IMG/VR virus record: IMGVR_UViG_3300026557_000006
Location: 1-44,595 of that record
Origin: a virus
Length of the DNA: 44,595 nt
Reading direction: 5' to 3' (one strand)
How positions within the stretch are numbered: position 1 is the first letter of the stretch; every line of letters begins with the position of its first letter. Below the pieces are notes generated by a model. The model made no database searches and was not told the DNA's origin. It saw only the letters and a program-made list of their open reading frames with translations. This document shows positions 15,095 to 24,485 of the stretch, in pieces. The position numbers and the translations under genes are program-made.

Positions 15095-16908
15095 TGCCTC
15101 CAGGACGCGATATCTCCGCCCTACAAAAGTCGACGCTGAAATACATCGTTTTCGCCGGCTTTGAGACGATGGACACGCAGCAGTCGCGCGAGGCGCTGCC
15201 CAACAATCGCCTGGCCTGGTGCGAAAACCTGCAGATCGTCGGCCCCAATCAGCTGGCCTGCACCAACGGGCCAATGCCGCCGATCGTCCTGATCACCGGC
15301 GAGATCATCACGGCGCAGTTCTTCGCCAACTTCACCCCGCCGCAAGGCGTCAACACCGACTTCATCATCTCGTTCTGCCAATCCGGTGCCGCCTATCAGA
15401 CGGTGGTGGCGACCGGGGTGACCACCAAATTTGCGCTCGCCGGGACGTTTTCGACGCAGCCGGATATGACGGTGTGGTCATCGCAGCGGCTGCTGATCGC
15501 CGATCCGATCGCCGGCTATTGCACCTGGGACGGCCACGTGTTCGTGCAGACGGGCGGCGTGTCGCCAAACTTTGTGATCACTAATGGAGGATCAGGCTAT
15601 GGAGCTCCCCCCTCCGTCACCATTTCCGGCGGCTCCGGAACCGGAGCGACCGCCCATTCCGTCCTCACTGGGGGCGTCGTTACATCCGTGGTTCTCGATA
15701 CGCCGGGAACAGGATTTAAAGCCGGGGATACCCTCACCGTCACCTTCGGCAGCGGCACAGCTGCTGCGACAGCTATCGTATGGCCAATCTTTAGCCTCAC
15801 GCCAACAACACTTGCTGTCTACGCTGGGCGCGTTTGGCTGGCGGGCTCGCGCGTCCTTACCTGGACGGGAACAGCAGGCTTTGATGACGCGAAAGCGGCG
15901 AATGCTGCGGGGTCGACGACAATCACAGACGCCGACCTTGTCCACCAAATAACCGCGCTGCGCTCGCTCAACAACTTCCTTTACATCTTCGCCGACAACT
16001 CGATCAAGCAGATCGGCACCGTCACCGTTTCCGGCTCGGTCACCATCTTCAACATCGTCACCTTGTCCTCGGATCAGGGGACGATCTTCCCGCGCGCCAT
16101 CGTCTCCTACAATCGGCTGATCCTGTTCGCCAATAAGGTCGGGGTCTATGCCATCCTTGGCGCCTCGGTGGAGAAGATTTCCGACCAGATGGACGGCATC
16201 TTCTCCACCCTCGATACGTCGCAGCCGCTGCAGGCTGGCGTCACCGACATGCACACGGCGCTGCATACATTCTTGTTGCTGGTGCGCTACAAGGACCCGA
16301 TCGCCGGCATCACCCGATCGCTGATCCTTTGCTTCTACAAGAACCGTTGGTTTGTCGCCAACCAAGGCAACGGCCTCACCACCATCTGCACTGTGCCGAT
16401 CTCCAACACGATCGAGACCTTCTCCTCCTCCGGCAATGACGTCACCCAGCTGTTTCAGTCGACCTCGCTGGTGCCGATCATCCTGCGCATGTCACTATCG
16501 GCAAACAACGATATCGTCACCGGCAAGAAGGGCCTGCGGGTGGCGGTGGCGATGAATGCCTCGACCTTGAGCACGCTCAATGGCACCGCCGACTCGGAAA
16601 ATCTCAACCCTGGTCTGCCGTTCGGCATCTCCACGGCGCAGACGATCGTGTGGCAGAACAATTCCGGCCAGGTCATCACCTGGCGCAACAATGCGCTGCA
16701 GACCATCACCTGGGCGGCGACGGGATTTCAGTACACGCGCGCAAAGATCGATTCGCGTGGCGTGTTTCTCGGCGTCACCTTGAGCGGCCTGTTCGCTGGC
16801 GGCAGCGGCGGCGGCGGCACCCCCGGCAACGCCGCCGGCTTCATCATCAATTCCGTTGTGCTAGAGTATCAGGACGTGACCGATCTGACCGGCAGGATGA
16901 ATGCTTAA
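15094..16908 (+). CDS. Tail nozzle / stabilisation protein (P22 gp10 or T7 gp12-like)
   Basis: This 604-residue beta-rich protein directly follows the adaptor (TGATG overlap). Repeated blade-like segments are consistent with the beta-propeller tail nozzle of podoviruses: RLLIADPIAGYCTWDG, LAVYAGRVWLAGSRVLTWTG, LRSLNNFLYIFADNSIKQIG, YNRLILFANKVGVYAILG. Residues about 158-230 are a module with ITNGGSGYGAPPSVTISGG and a second TPGTGF half, the same type as in the two previous large virion genes. A Gly-rich loop (GGSGGGG) lies near the C-terminus. Confidence 0.8.
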   Translation: MPPGRDISALQKSTLKYIVFAGFETMDTQQSREALPNNRLAWCENLQIVGPNQLACTNGPMPPIVLITGEIITAQFFANFTPPQGVNTDFIISFCQSGAAYQTVVATGVTTKFALAGTFSTQPDMTVWSSQRLLIADPIAGYCTWDGHVFVQTGGVSPNFVITNGGSGYGAPPSVTISGGSGTGATAHSVLTGGVVTSVVLDTPGTGFKAGDTLTVTFGSGTAAATAIVWPIFSLTPTTLAVYAGRVWLAGSRVLTWTGTAGFDDAKAANAAGSTTITDADLVHQITALRSLNNFLYIFADNSIKQIGTVTVSGSVTIFNIVTLSSDQGTIFPRAIVSYNRLILFANKVGVYAILGASVEKISDQMDGIFSTLDTSQPLQAGVTDMHTALHTFLLLVRYKDPIAGITRSLILCFYKNRWFVANQGNGLTTICTVPISNTIETFSSSGNDVTQLFQSTSLVPIILRMSLSANNDIVTGKKGLRVAVAMNASTLSTLNGTADSENLNPGLPFGISTAQTIVWQNNSGQVITWRNNALQTITWAATGFQYTRAKIDSRGVFLGVTLSGLFAGGSGGGGTPGNAAGFIINSVVLEYQDVTDLTGRMNA

Positions 16909-17262
16909 ATGGCGATTTTCTTTCATTCAACAGTGCTGCCGCACGATCCGGCCGGCTTCTCTATCTGGCTGCAGGAGCATTACCTGGAACACGCCCAGTT
17001 CGTGCTGATTTTTCAACTACAGACAATTCCGATCTTCATTCCGGACTACAATTTCGCTCTCTGGGGGGAGGAGAAGATCGTGCAAAGCGCTTGGCTCGAG
17101 TCGCATCAGACGGCGCACCAGGCGCTGCGCACGTTCACCGGGGTTTCCGGCATCGACCTTGCCGACGTCGACCTGACCAAGGATGATCAATGGTTCGAAT
17201 GGATGGACGATCACGCGGAAGAACACTCGCTGCTGCGGACAGCACTGGGGATCGCAAATTGA
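16909..17262 (+). CDS. Hypothetical tail-region protein
   Basis: This 117-residue acidic, aromatic-rich protein starts directly after the nozzle stop codon. The C-terminal half carries a helical WFEWMDDHAEEHSLLRTALG segment. No family recognised. It overlaps the acetyltransferase gene by TTGA. Confidence 0.75.
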   Translation: MAIFFHSTVLPHDPAGFSIWLQEHYLEHAQFVLIFQLQTIPIFIPDYNFALWGEEKIVQSAWLESHQTAHQALRTFTGVSGIDLADVDLTKDDQWFEWMDDHAEEHSLLRTALGIAN

Positions 17263-17744
17263 ACGAGGTAAAATTCTCCGTCGAGATGCTGCGGCCTGGT
17301 CTCATCCCGGCGTGGATGATCAATGATCATTTCCAGGAGAACGCCAAGCACCGCAACGTGTTTGAACGGGTCGATCCTGATTGGGACTACTACGCTGAGA
17401 TTCAGCGCAAGGGCGAACTGGTGATGGTCATCGCTCGCGACGAAAAAACCCTGGAGCTGGTCGGCTATATCGCGCTGGTGCTGCGCCCACACCCGCATTA
17501 TCGGACAGTCAAAGTCGCTGTCGATGATCTGCATTATCTGCTACCGTCGCGGCGCGGCCTCGGTGCCGGCAAGCGCATGCTGCAATACGCGGAAAGCGCG
17601 GCGCGAGAAGCCGGCGCCCAGGTTTTCTCGATGCGGCACAAGGCGGCGCAGGATCATGGCCACATCTTCCGCGCGCTGGGCTACGAGCTGACCGACATGG
17701 TCTACACCAAGGATATTCGCAATGCTGAACCGCCTCTTGGATAG
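17259..17744 (+). CDS. GNAT-family N-acetyltransferase
   Basis: This 161-residue protein has the acetyl-CoA-binding motif A, LPSRRGLGAGKRMLQYAE (Arg99-Gly-Leu-Gly-Ala-Gly104), after strands VGYIALVLRP and TVKVAVDDLHYL. It ends in the GNAT-like FRALGYELTDMVYTKDI segment. It should acetylate an amine on an unknown small molecule or protein. The TTG start overlaps the previous stop (TTGA). Position within virion genes suggests modification of a structural protein, but it could equally act on the host. Confidence 0.85.
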   Translation: MNEVKFSVEMLRPGLIPAWMINDHFQENAKHRNVFERVDPDWDYYAEIQRKGELVMVIARDEKTLELVGYIALVLRPHPHYRTVKVAVDDLHYLLPSRRGLGAGKRMLQYAESAAREAGAQVFSMRHKAAQDHGHIFRALGYELTDMVYTKDIRNAEPPLG

Positions 17745-19854
17745 CGAGCTGTTCCCGCGCTGGAAGGATTACGAGCGTTCCGCGCCCTGGCTCTGCTCGA
17801 GCGATGACGGCGACGATGACGGCGGTGGGGGCGGTGGCGACGATGATGGTGGTGGCGGGGGAGACGACGGCGGCGGTGGTGACGACGGTCGCGGTGATGG
17901 CCGCGGTGATTCCGGCGGTGGCGGTGGCGATTCCGGTGCGGGTGGTGGAGGTGGTGGCGGCGATAGCGGCGCCGGTGGGGGTGGCGGGGGTGGTGGTGGA
18001 GATTCCGGGGGTGGGGGCGGCGGAGGAGGAGGCGGCGATACTGGCGGCGGCGGGGGGGCTGACGGAGCCAGTGCCGATGATGGTGGTGGCGACCCGACCG
18101 GCGGCAATCAAGATCCAGGCGGCGGTGGCGGTGGCGGCGCTGATACGGCAGCTGGCGGGGCCGACACTGGGGCTGGTGATACCGGCCCCGGCGCGTTCGC
18201 CGACGGGCCTGGTGGCTCACCCGCAGCCGCAGCCAGCGAGGGTGGCGGCATCACCGGGGACGTGGCCGGTGCGCTCGACAATGCCAGCACCGGGCAGGAC
18301 ATCGCGCTGGCTGCCGGTTCCAGCCCGGCCGCGGCCGCCGATGCGGCTGGGCTTCCGGGTGGCGTAACTTCAGCGCAGGAGGAGCTTTCCGGGCAAAACC
18401 AGGTGGCCGCCGCGCTCGACGCCGGCAGCCCGCAGACCGCTGCGCTCACCTCGCCCGGCCAAGCCTTTGGTGGCCAGCCCGGCTTGGACCCGAGCGGCCC
18501 GGCGATTGATCCGGCTACCGGGGCGCCAACGGCCTGGTCGGGCTTCGGCGGCTTTTCCGCCAACACCCCCTCTGGCCCCAGCTACAACGTCGGGGTCGGC
18601 ACCGGCAATCCGATGGATACGATCGCGGGCCAGATCGGCACCGCGCAGGCGGCCAATCCGGGCGCGTTTGGTGGGCAGCCTGGGCAGTTCTCCGGGCCGA
18701 TGACGCAGGGGGACATCAACAACGCGCTGCAGCCTGGCCTCAACGGCGCGCAGCCGATGACCGGTCCGGACAGCTTCTTCGATCCTGGATTTGCTCCTCC
18801 GGGACAGCAACAGCCACAAGGGGCCGCTCCGGTGGGTGGCTTGCAGGTGGCGACCGCCGGCAATATTGGCGATGTTCTCGGCATCGAGAACCCGAACGCG
18901 CCGGCGCCAGCCACAGCCGCGCCCGGCAGCTTCAACGAGCAGCTGGCGACGATACCAGGCGCCTTCAACACCACCGGCGACATGCCCAACGCCATGCCGG
19001 TCGGCAGCGCGCCGTTTGGAGCTCAACCCGGCGGCCCACCTGGCGTCGTGGACGCCTCCGGGCCGCCGGCCTGGGCGCAGAACACGCCCGCGAGCGGCAC
19101 GATCTCCAACGCCGGCACCTCGGTTGCGGCTGCGCTCGCCAACGCGCCCGGCCCCGGCAATAACATGGGGGGCGTGCCGGCCACTGAAAATCCAACGTCA
19201 GTGCAGACCCAATCGTTCACGGCACCGAGCGTGGCCGAAGGGCAGCCGCTCACCGCGCAAGATCTGCCGGCGAACCGCCAGCAGAACCAGGAGAGCGACC
19301 CGCTCGCAACTCAAGCCGCCCCCAGCACGCCGGCGCCTGGCCCGTCCGGCCCGGTGGGACCTGACGTGGTCTCCAACCCGCCTAACGAAGGCGTTGGCAC
19401 CTCCACCACCCCGGATGTGCTGGCGGCGCTCAACAGTGCCGGCTCGCCCGACGGCGGGGGTGGCACCACGCCCACTTCAGGCGGGCCCCCTCCGGTCAGC
19501 CCGCAAAGCATCGTTACGCCCATCCCCCCGGTCGGCACGCCGCCCGGCACTCCCCCGGCAGGAACACCATCTCCGTTCCTGAGCCCGTTTTCTGGGGACG
19601 GGGGGAACTTCAACCCGGAACAAGGGCTGTTCGGCAACTCCGGCCACCCTGGCGGTGGCACCAACGAGGTGATCTCAGGAACGTCGTTGCCGGGCGGGGT
19701 GCAGGGACCGGTGCCTATCCTGGGACCCGCCACCGACCCGAATGGAGCCGCTGGGGGCAATTTTAACGCCAACGAGGGCATGTTTGCTGCCCTCAACAAT
19801 GCGGTCGATACCTTGCCGCCGGGCAACATCAATCCCAACGAGGGGATAGGCTGA
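17722..19854 (+). CDS. Very long Gly/Asp then Pro/Gly-rich virion protein
   Basis: This 710-residue protein overlaps the acetyltransferase by 23 bases. After about 27 ordinary residues comes a roughly 110-residue tract of almost only Gly and Asp (later Ser/Ala), then about 550 residues of disordered Gly/Pro/Ala/Asn/Gln sequence with few charged or aromatic residues. Near the C-terminus a motif recurs three times: NFNPEQGLF, NFNANEGMF, NINPNEGIG. Location among ejection-type genes suggests an internal or ejected protein. The Asp/Gly tract resembles calcium-binding or flexible spacer sequence, but has no spaced nonapeptide repeat. No family recognised. Confidence 0.75.
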   Translation: MLNRLLDSELFPRWKDYERSAPWLCSSDDGDDDGGGGGGDDDGGGGGDDGGGGDDGRGDGRGDSGGGGGDSGAGGGGGGGDSGAGGGGGGGGGDSGGGGGGGGGGDTGGGGGADGASADDGGGDPTGGNQDPGGGGGGGADTAAGGADTGAGDTGPGAFADGPGGSPAAAASEGGGITGDVAGALDNASTGQDIALAAGSSPAAAADAAGLPGGVTSAQEELSGQNQVAAALDAGSPQTAALTSPGQAFGGQPGLDPSGPAIDPATGAPTAWSGFGGFSANTPSGPSYNVGVGTGNPMDTIAGQIGTAQAANPGAFGGQPGQFSGPMTQGDINNALQPGLNGAQPMTGPDSFFDPGFAPPGQQQPQGAAPVGGLQVATAGNIGDVLGIENPNAPAPATAAPGSFNEQLATIPGAFNTTGDMPNAMPVGSAPFGAQPGGPPGVVDASGPPAWAQNTPASGTISNAGTSVAAALANAPGPGNNMGGVPATENPTSVQTQSFTAPSVAEGQPLTAQDLPANRQQNQESDPLATQAAPSTPAPGPSGPVGPDVVSNPPNEGVGTSTTPDVLAALNSAGSPDGGGGTTPTSGGPPPVSPQSIVTPIPPVGTPPGTPPAGTPSPFLSPFSGDGGNFNPEQGLFGNSGHPGGGTNEVISGTSLPGGVQGPVPILGPATDPNGAAGGNFNANEGMFAALNNAVDTLPPGNINPNEGIG
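17800..18130 (+). repeat. G-rich low-complexity tract encoding Gly/Asp repeat
   Basis: About 330 bases made of GGTGG, GGCGG, GACGAC and similar short units, strongly G-biased on the plus strand. It is coding (Gly/Asp tract of the 710-residue protein). Such DNA can form G-quadruplexes and is prone to slippage, so its exact length may vary or be misassembled. Confidence 0.8.
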
Positions 19855-19855
19855 C

Positions 19856-21313
19856 ATGGCCTTCGATCTCGGTATTGGCGCTCTCGACCTCGGCAGCCTG
19901 TTCTTTGGCGGCGGCGAGGTGGCGGCCGACATCGGCGGCGCCGTTGGGGCGGACCTTGGTGCTGCGGCCGGTGCCGGCGCTCTGGACATTGGAGCGGCCG
20001 CGGATGCCGGCCTGGCCGCCGGTGCCCTAGGCGGGCTGGCCGATACCGGTGAATTCGCGGCCGGCGAGCTCGCGGCCGGGACTGCGGCCGATATCGGCGC
20101 CACCGCTGCCCCGGAGCTGACCAGCCTGGGGACCGCGGATCTCGGCGCCGCGCTTCCGGCCGGCGATGCGTTGGCAAATATCCCGGCGGATGTCGGTATC
20201 GCGGCTGAGGCCGACCTGGGGACCAGCGTCGGCGGTGGAGGGGTCGCCAACGCCCTGGACTTCGCGCCCACGCCCGCGGATGCGGCCGCCACTACGCAGG
20301 GGCTGGGCTCGGCAGCCTCACCAGGGACGTCCGCAGGCATCTCCGCCGGGCCTTCTGCGGCCAATGTCGGGGCGGTGTCCTCGCCGATCTCCGATCTGGC
20401 CACCGGCCCGGAAAACCTCAATGCGGCGCTCGGCACCACCGAGGCTACCGCGCCGGCGGAGGCGACCAGCGCCGAGACCGCGCTCGGCGGCTCGCCGATG
20501 TCGGAAGTGGCGGCCAGCGCCAACGCGCCGGCGATCGGCCAGCTGGGCGCTGAGGGCGGGCTTTCCACCGACGCCCAGGTGGCCCTGGCGCAGGCCGGCG
20601 GCGCTTCCGCTGCGGCAGCTCCGTCAGCGGTCGATAGCGCCATTTCCGGTCTCGGCAGCGTCGGCAGCAAGGTCGGCAGCATTGCCTCCAATCCGCTGGC
20701 GCAGCTCGCCATTCCGGGCGCGCTTCTGGGCTATAACCTGCTCAAGGGGCCGGCACCGATCCCACCACAAGCCAACCAGGCCATCGGCAATGCGCAAGCA
20801 AATCTGCAGCAGCTACAGGGCGAAGCCACGAAAAATCTTCCGCTCTTTCAGCAGACGGCGGCGACAGACCTCAATCTTGCGAACTCTTTTCAAATTAGCC
20901 CGGCTCAGGCAGCCTCGATCGATGTTTGGAAGCAGAATCAATACAACGCGCTGAGGCAACAGATCGCCAACCAGAATCCTGGTTCGCCGAACGTGGAGAC
21001 GTCATCCGAGTGGGTGCAGGGCAAGAATCAGATCGACCAGCAGGCGCTGGCGCAGCAGACGCAGATGGTCAACCAGCTGATCTCGACCGCTTTCCAGGCG
21101 GCTACCGCTGCCAACGCGGCTGTATCGACATCAGCGAATGTCTCTGCGCAGTTCGATTCCTTGCTCATGCAGGCAGCACAGCTTCAAGTTCAACAGGACA
21201 CCAACTTCCAGAATGCTGTTGGGTCCGCCCTGCAGGCGTTTGGACTTATCGCTGGTCTTGGGGCCAGTAAGCTGGCCGCCAACAACAACGTGCCGGCGGC
21301 AGCAGCCGCATAA
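19856..21313 (+). CDS. Ala/Gly-rich putative ejection protein
   Basis: This 485-residue protein has residues 1-270 extremely rich in Ala and Gly with few charges, then from about 290 a helical Gln/Asn/Ala-rich C-terminal part (QANLQQLQGEATKNLPLFQQ, then AALQVQQDTNF-type helices). The helical, Gln-rich end after the nozzle genes is typical of podovirus internal proteins that are injected with DNA. Assignment is by composition and order. Starts one base after the previous stop codon. Confidence 0.7.
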   Translation: MAFDLGIGALDLGSLFFGGGEVAADIGGAVGADLGAAAGAGALDIGAAADAGLAAGALGGLADTGEFAAGELAAGTAADIGATAAPELTSLGTADLGAALPAGDALANIPADVGIAAEADLGTSVGGGGVANALDFAPTPADAAATTQGLGSAASPGTSAGISAGPSAANVGAVSSPISDLATGPENLNAALGTTEATAPAEATSAETALGGSPMSEVAASANAPAIGQLGAEGGLSTDAQVALAQAGGASAAAAPSAVDSAISGLGSVGSKVGSIASNPLAQLAIPGALLGYNLLKGPAPIPPQANQAIGNAQANLQQLQGEATKNLPLFQQTAATDLNLANSFQISPAQAASIDVWKQNQYNALRQQIANQNPGSPNVETSSEWVQGKNQIDQQALAQQTQMVNQLISTAFQAATAANAAVSTSANVSAQFDSLLMQAAQLQVQQDTNFQNAVGSALQAFGLIAGLGASKLAANNNVPAAAAA

Positions 21314-21321
21314 GGTGAAAC

Positions 21322-22569
21322 ATGGCCGACGCCGACACGCAGACGTTCGATGAGCGCGCGGGGACGATGTTCGATAATCCTGCGCCGGCGGGCTTGCCGG
21401 AGTGGATGCAGGGAGCAACCGCCGCCCCACCGTCGCTTTCTGATAACCCGGCAGGCTCGGGGGGAGGCGGTGGGGGTGGCGGCAGCAATCTGCTGACCGA
21501 TCCGGTGCTGCAGAGCCTACAGCACGCCGGCGAAGGACTGATGCAAGGCGAGCGCGCTAACACCGCCAAGATGGTGGGCCAGCTCGATGCCTCGGCCAAG
21601 GACATCAACAGCGTGCCGGTGCCGCAGCTCGGCAAATCACCCGAGGCGCCCAAGGCGCAGCTCGGCCAGGGCGTGATGGAATACATGCAATTCGCTTCGG
21701 TGCTGGCGGCCGTTGCCGGCGGGCTGGCGCGCAATAACGCCACCGTGGCGCTCACTGCCTTTGCCGGCGCCGTCAAGGGCTTCACCGAAGGCAAGAAGGA
21801 GGTGTTTCAAAGCAAGATCGAGGAGTGGAAGGCTGCGTCCGAGCAGATGAAGGCCGACAACCAGGCCAAGCTAGATCAGTATGAGCTGATCCTCAAGAAC
21901 AAGAAAATGTCGATGGATATGAAGCTGGCTTCTATGAAGCTGGTGGCCACGCAGTATTCAGACGAGATCACCTACAATCTTGCCGAACAGAAGAACTACA
22001 CGCAGCTCGCCATGCTCAACGAGCGCGAGAAGCAGATGCAGCACAACATGAACAACGCTGATGAGCGCCTGCGCCAAGGCGCTACAAATATCCAAATGAA
22101 GGTGCAGCAGCAGGAAGACCTGGTCAACAACGCTAATGCGGAGGCTGATATGGTCGAGAGCGGCTTGGCGCCACCAACGCCAGCTAATCTCGGCAAGTAC
22201 CGCGCCAACCAATACGTGATGAAGAAGCTCAACAAGGACAAGTTCGATCTTTCCAAGGCGCAGCTCGAATGGGCTGCCGCCACCAAGCAGATACAGTCTC
22301 TGTATGGGCCGCAGCTCACCCGCTTCAAGGCCACGGCCACGTCGGTGGTCAACACCATCGACGAAGTAAAGGCGTTGTCCGAGCAATTGAAGCAAAGCGG
22401 CGTGCCGCTGCTCAACAAAGCTGAATTGGCAAGCGTGATGCAAAGCAGGGGAAACAGCCCGGAAGGTCAGCTTGCCACCCGTTACTTGACCGCGGTCAAT
22501 ACGCTAAGGAAGAGTTCGCCACCTTGGCGCAGGGCGGCTATGCGCCAACCGAATCTGTATGGGCTCTGA
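21322..22569 (+). CDS. Putative ejection/internal virion protein, 5' part of frame-broken gene
   Basis: This 415-residue frame begins MADADTQTFDERAG after AAGGTGAA. Long amphipathic helices rich in Lys, Gln, Met and Glu fill residues about 150-380, with a Gly tract near 50. The last 18 or so codons after ..YLTAVNTL do not look like the rest: at about 22506 the natural reading appears to move to the -1 frame (KEEFATLAQGGYAPTES). One extra A (CTAAGG to CTAAAGG) would give a continuous product of about 490 residues ending at 22793. It may be a sequencing indel, a real mutation, or programmed frameshifting. Confidence 0.75.
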   Translation: MADADTQTFDERAGTMFDNPAPAGLPEWMQGATAAPPSLSDNPAGSGGGGGGGGSNLLTDPVLQSLQHAGEGLMQGERANTAKMVGQLDASAKDINSVPVPQLGKSPEAPKAQLGQGVMEYMQFASVLAAVAGGLARNNATVALTAFAGAVKGFTEGKKEVFQSKIEEWKAASEQMKADNQAKLDQYELILKNKKMSMDMKLASMKLVATQYSDEITYNLAEQKNYTQLAMLNEREKQMQHNMNNADERLRQGATNIQMKVQQQEDLVNNANAEADMVESGLAPPTPANLGKYRANQYVMKKLNKDKFDLSKAQLEWAAATKQIQSLYGPQLTRFKATATSVVNTIDEVKALSEQLKQSGVPLLNKAELASVMQSRGNSPEGQLATRYLTAVNTLRKSSPPWRRAAMRQPNLYGL

Positions 22570-22793
22570 CCAACCAGCAGATCGACCAAAACTATGGCGT
22601 CAATCAAATGAACGCCTCGCTGTCGGAAATACAGCGCCTGGTGCGCTACCGCATGAGCGCCTTCGAGCAGTTGGACCCGTTGCACAAGCAGATCGGTGGC
22701 AGCTCTGCCGCCCCCGATGCTCCGGCGGCTCCAGCCGGTGGTGGTGCAGGCGGCTCCGGTGTGGATGATGCCATGAAGCGATTGGGGCTTTAA
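22524..22793 (+). CDS. 3' part of the frame-broken ejection-protein gene
   Basis: The frame runs from upstream of 22507 to a stop at 22791-22793. A TTG at 22524 gives 89 residues, but there is no fitting SD and the text (FATLAQGGYAPTESVWALTN) reads as a direct continuation of the preceding gene. The C-terminus has a Gly/Ala-rich spacer and an SGVDDAMKRLGL end. Best treated as the C-terminal part of the 21322 gene rather than an independent gene. Confidence 0.6.
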   Translation: MAQGGYAPTESVWALTNQQIDQNYGVNQMNASLSEIQRLVRYRMSAFEQLDPLHKQIGGSSAAPDAPAAPAGGGAGGSGVDDAMKRLGL

Positions 22794-24485
22794 ATGGCCG
22801 ACGCCGATTTCAATGCGCAGCGCGCCCGCGACCTGGAGACGGTCTACCAGGCCGGTAAGCTGCCGGCGGAGCTCAAGGCGGATTACGAGAAGGTGCGGCC
22901 GCATTTGCAGGAGCGCCTGGCGGACGAGGACCGCACCCTGCCGAGCGCCATTGGTGAGGCAGTCACCAATATTCCGGGCAGCGGCGCTGAATTCGTCAAG
23001 GACACCACGCAGCTGGCCACCCACATGGGGTCAACCCTGGAGGCGGTGGAAGCGCTCGGCTCCGGCATGGCCGAAAAGCTGACCCGGGCCATGATCGGTG
23101 GACCGCAGGGCGCCGACGAGAAGTACGCCGATGCCGCCTGGAGCATGCTCAAGGACCGCTACGGCAGCTGGAAGAATGTCAAGAAGACGCTGGCCAAGGA
23201 CCCGGTTGGCTTCCTGGCTGACGCCTCGGTGATGCTGGGCGGGGCCGGTGCCGGCTTGCGCGAGGGCGAGCAGCTGGCAGGCGCAGCAAGCCGGGTCGGG
23301 CGGGCTGCCGGAACCGCGGCGGGTGGTCTCGAGACTGCGGCGCGCGCCACCGATCCGGTCGCTCTTGGTGCCAAGGCGCTCAAGCCGGCTGGGCATGTGG
23401 CTTCCGAGATCATCGGCGGACCGGTGACCAATGTGGGCGGCGAGGCGGTGCGGCGCGCGGCCACTTCTGGCTATGCTGGCGGGCAAACCGGGGCGGATTT
23501 CCGCGCCAACATGCGCGGGCAGACCAACATCAAGGATGTGGTCGACAAGGCGCGCAATGCCACCTCGAATATCTCCGCCATGCAGAAGTTCGAATATGCG
23601 CGCGACATCCGGCGGCTCAACCAGAGCCCGGTGGCGCTGGCCTGGACCGACGTTGACAGCGCGCTCAGCGACATTGATGACGTCTCGACCTATAGCGGTC
23701 GCTCCGGCATGGGGCCGACGCAAGTCATCAGCGCCGAAACCGAAGCGGTGCGCGATGAGATTAACGACATCGTCGATCATTGGAAGAAGCTGCCGCCGTC
23801 GCAGTTCCACACGGTCGAGGGCTTCGACATTCTCAAGAAGAAGATCGGCGAGATCACCGCCACCCCCGGCACCTCCGCTGAAAAGGTGAAGACAATGGCC
23901 TACGACGCCATTCGCTCCACCATCATCCGGCAGGACCCGGAATACGCCAGAATCATGCGTTCCTACGAGGAGGCCGCCGGCCTGCTCGATGAGCTGCGGC
24001 GCACCATGAGCATGGGCAAGAACGCCACCACCGACACGGCCATGCGCAAGCTGCTGTCGGCGCTGCGCAACAACGTCAACACCAATTTCGGCCGCCGCCA
24101 GGAGCTTGCCCAGCGCTTGACGCAAGCCGGCGCTCCCAACCTGATGGAGGAGCTGTCCGGCCTGTCGATGAGCGGGATGATGCCGCACGGTATGGCGCGG
24201 CTGTTCATGACCGGCGAGGCCGGCGGGCTGTTGCTGTTCAACCACCCCTACCTCATTCCCCTGATGGCGGCGCACTCGCCGCGCATCACCGCGGAGGCAC
24301 TGCACGGTGCCGGGCGAGTGGTCGGCGCCATGAAGCCGTTGCGCCGGTTGGCGCCGGCGGCGTTCCAGGCCGGCCGGCAGAAGGAGGAGCAGCAACGGCG
24401 CGGCCTGCGTCCACCCGACGCCGCATCAGCAGCCGAAATGCTTGATAACCCATCAGGAATAGACCTTGACCAAGCCAATCCGTGA
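22794..24485 (+). CDS. Large putative ejection protein
   Basis: This 563-residue protein begins MADADFNAQRARDLETVYQ, sharing its MADAD start with the preceding gene. It is largely helical: an N-terminal domain (about 1-130), a Gly/Ala hydrophobic hinge near 140-200, then long charged helices to about 450 and a hydrophobic segment (FMTGEAGGLLLFNHPYLIPL) near 470. Membrane-active segments in a soluble helical protein fit an ejected internal virion protein. It starts immediately after the preceding stop. Role inferred from order and shape. Confidence 0.75.
   Translation: MADADFNAQRARDLETVYQAGKLPAELKADYEKVRPHLQERLADEDRTLPSAIGEAVTNIPGSGAEFVKDTTQLATHMGSTLEAVEALGSGMAEKLTRAMIGGPQGADEKYADAAWSMLKDRYGSWKNVKKTLAKDPVGFLADASVMLGGAGAGLREGEQLAGAASRVGRAAGTAAGGLETAARATDPVALGAKALKPAGHVASEIIGGPVTNVGGEAVRRAATSGYAGGQTGADFRANMRGQTNIKDVVDKARNATSNISAMQKFEYARDIRRLNQSPVALAWTDVDSALSDIDDVSTYSGRSGMGPTQVISAETEAVRDEINDIVDHWKKLPPSQFHTVEGFDILKKKIGEITATPGTSAEKVKTMAYDAIRSTIIRQDPEYARIMRSYEEAAGLLDELRRTMSMGKNATTDTAMRKLLSALRNNVNTNFGRRQELAQRLTQAGAPNLMEELSGLSMSGMMPHGMARLFMTGEAGGLLLFNHPYLIPLMAAHSPRITAEALHGAGRVVGAMKPLRRLAPAAFQAGRQKEEQQRRGLRPPDAASAAEMLDNPSGIDLDQANP

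Noticed and set aside
17509-18220. Minus-strand Pro/His/Arg-rich open frames
   Set aside because: They are mirrors of the G-rich Gly/Asp tract of the plus-strand gene.
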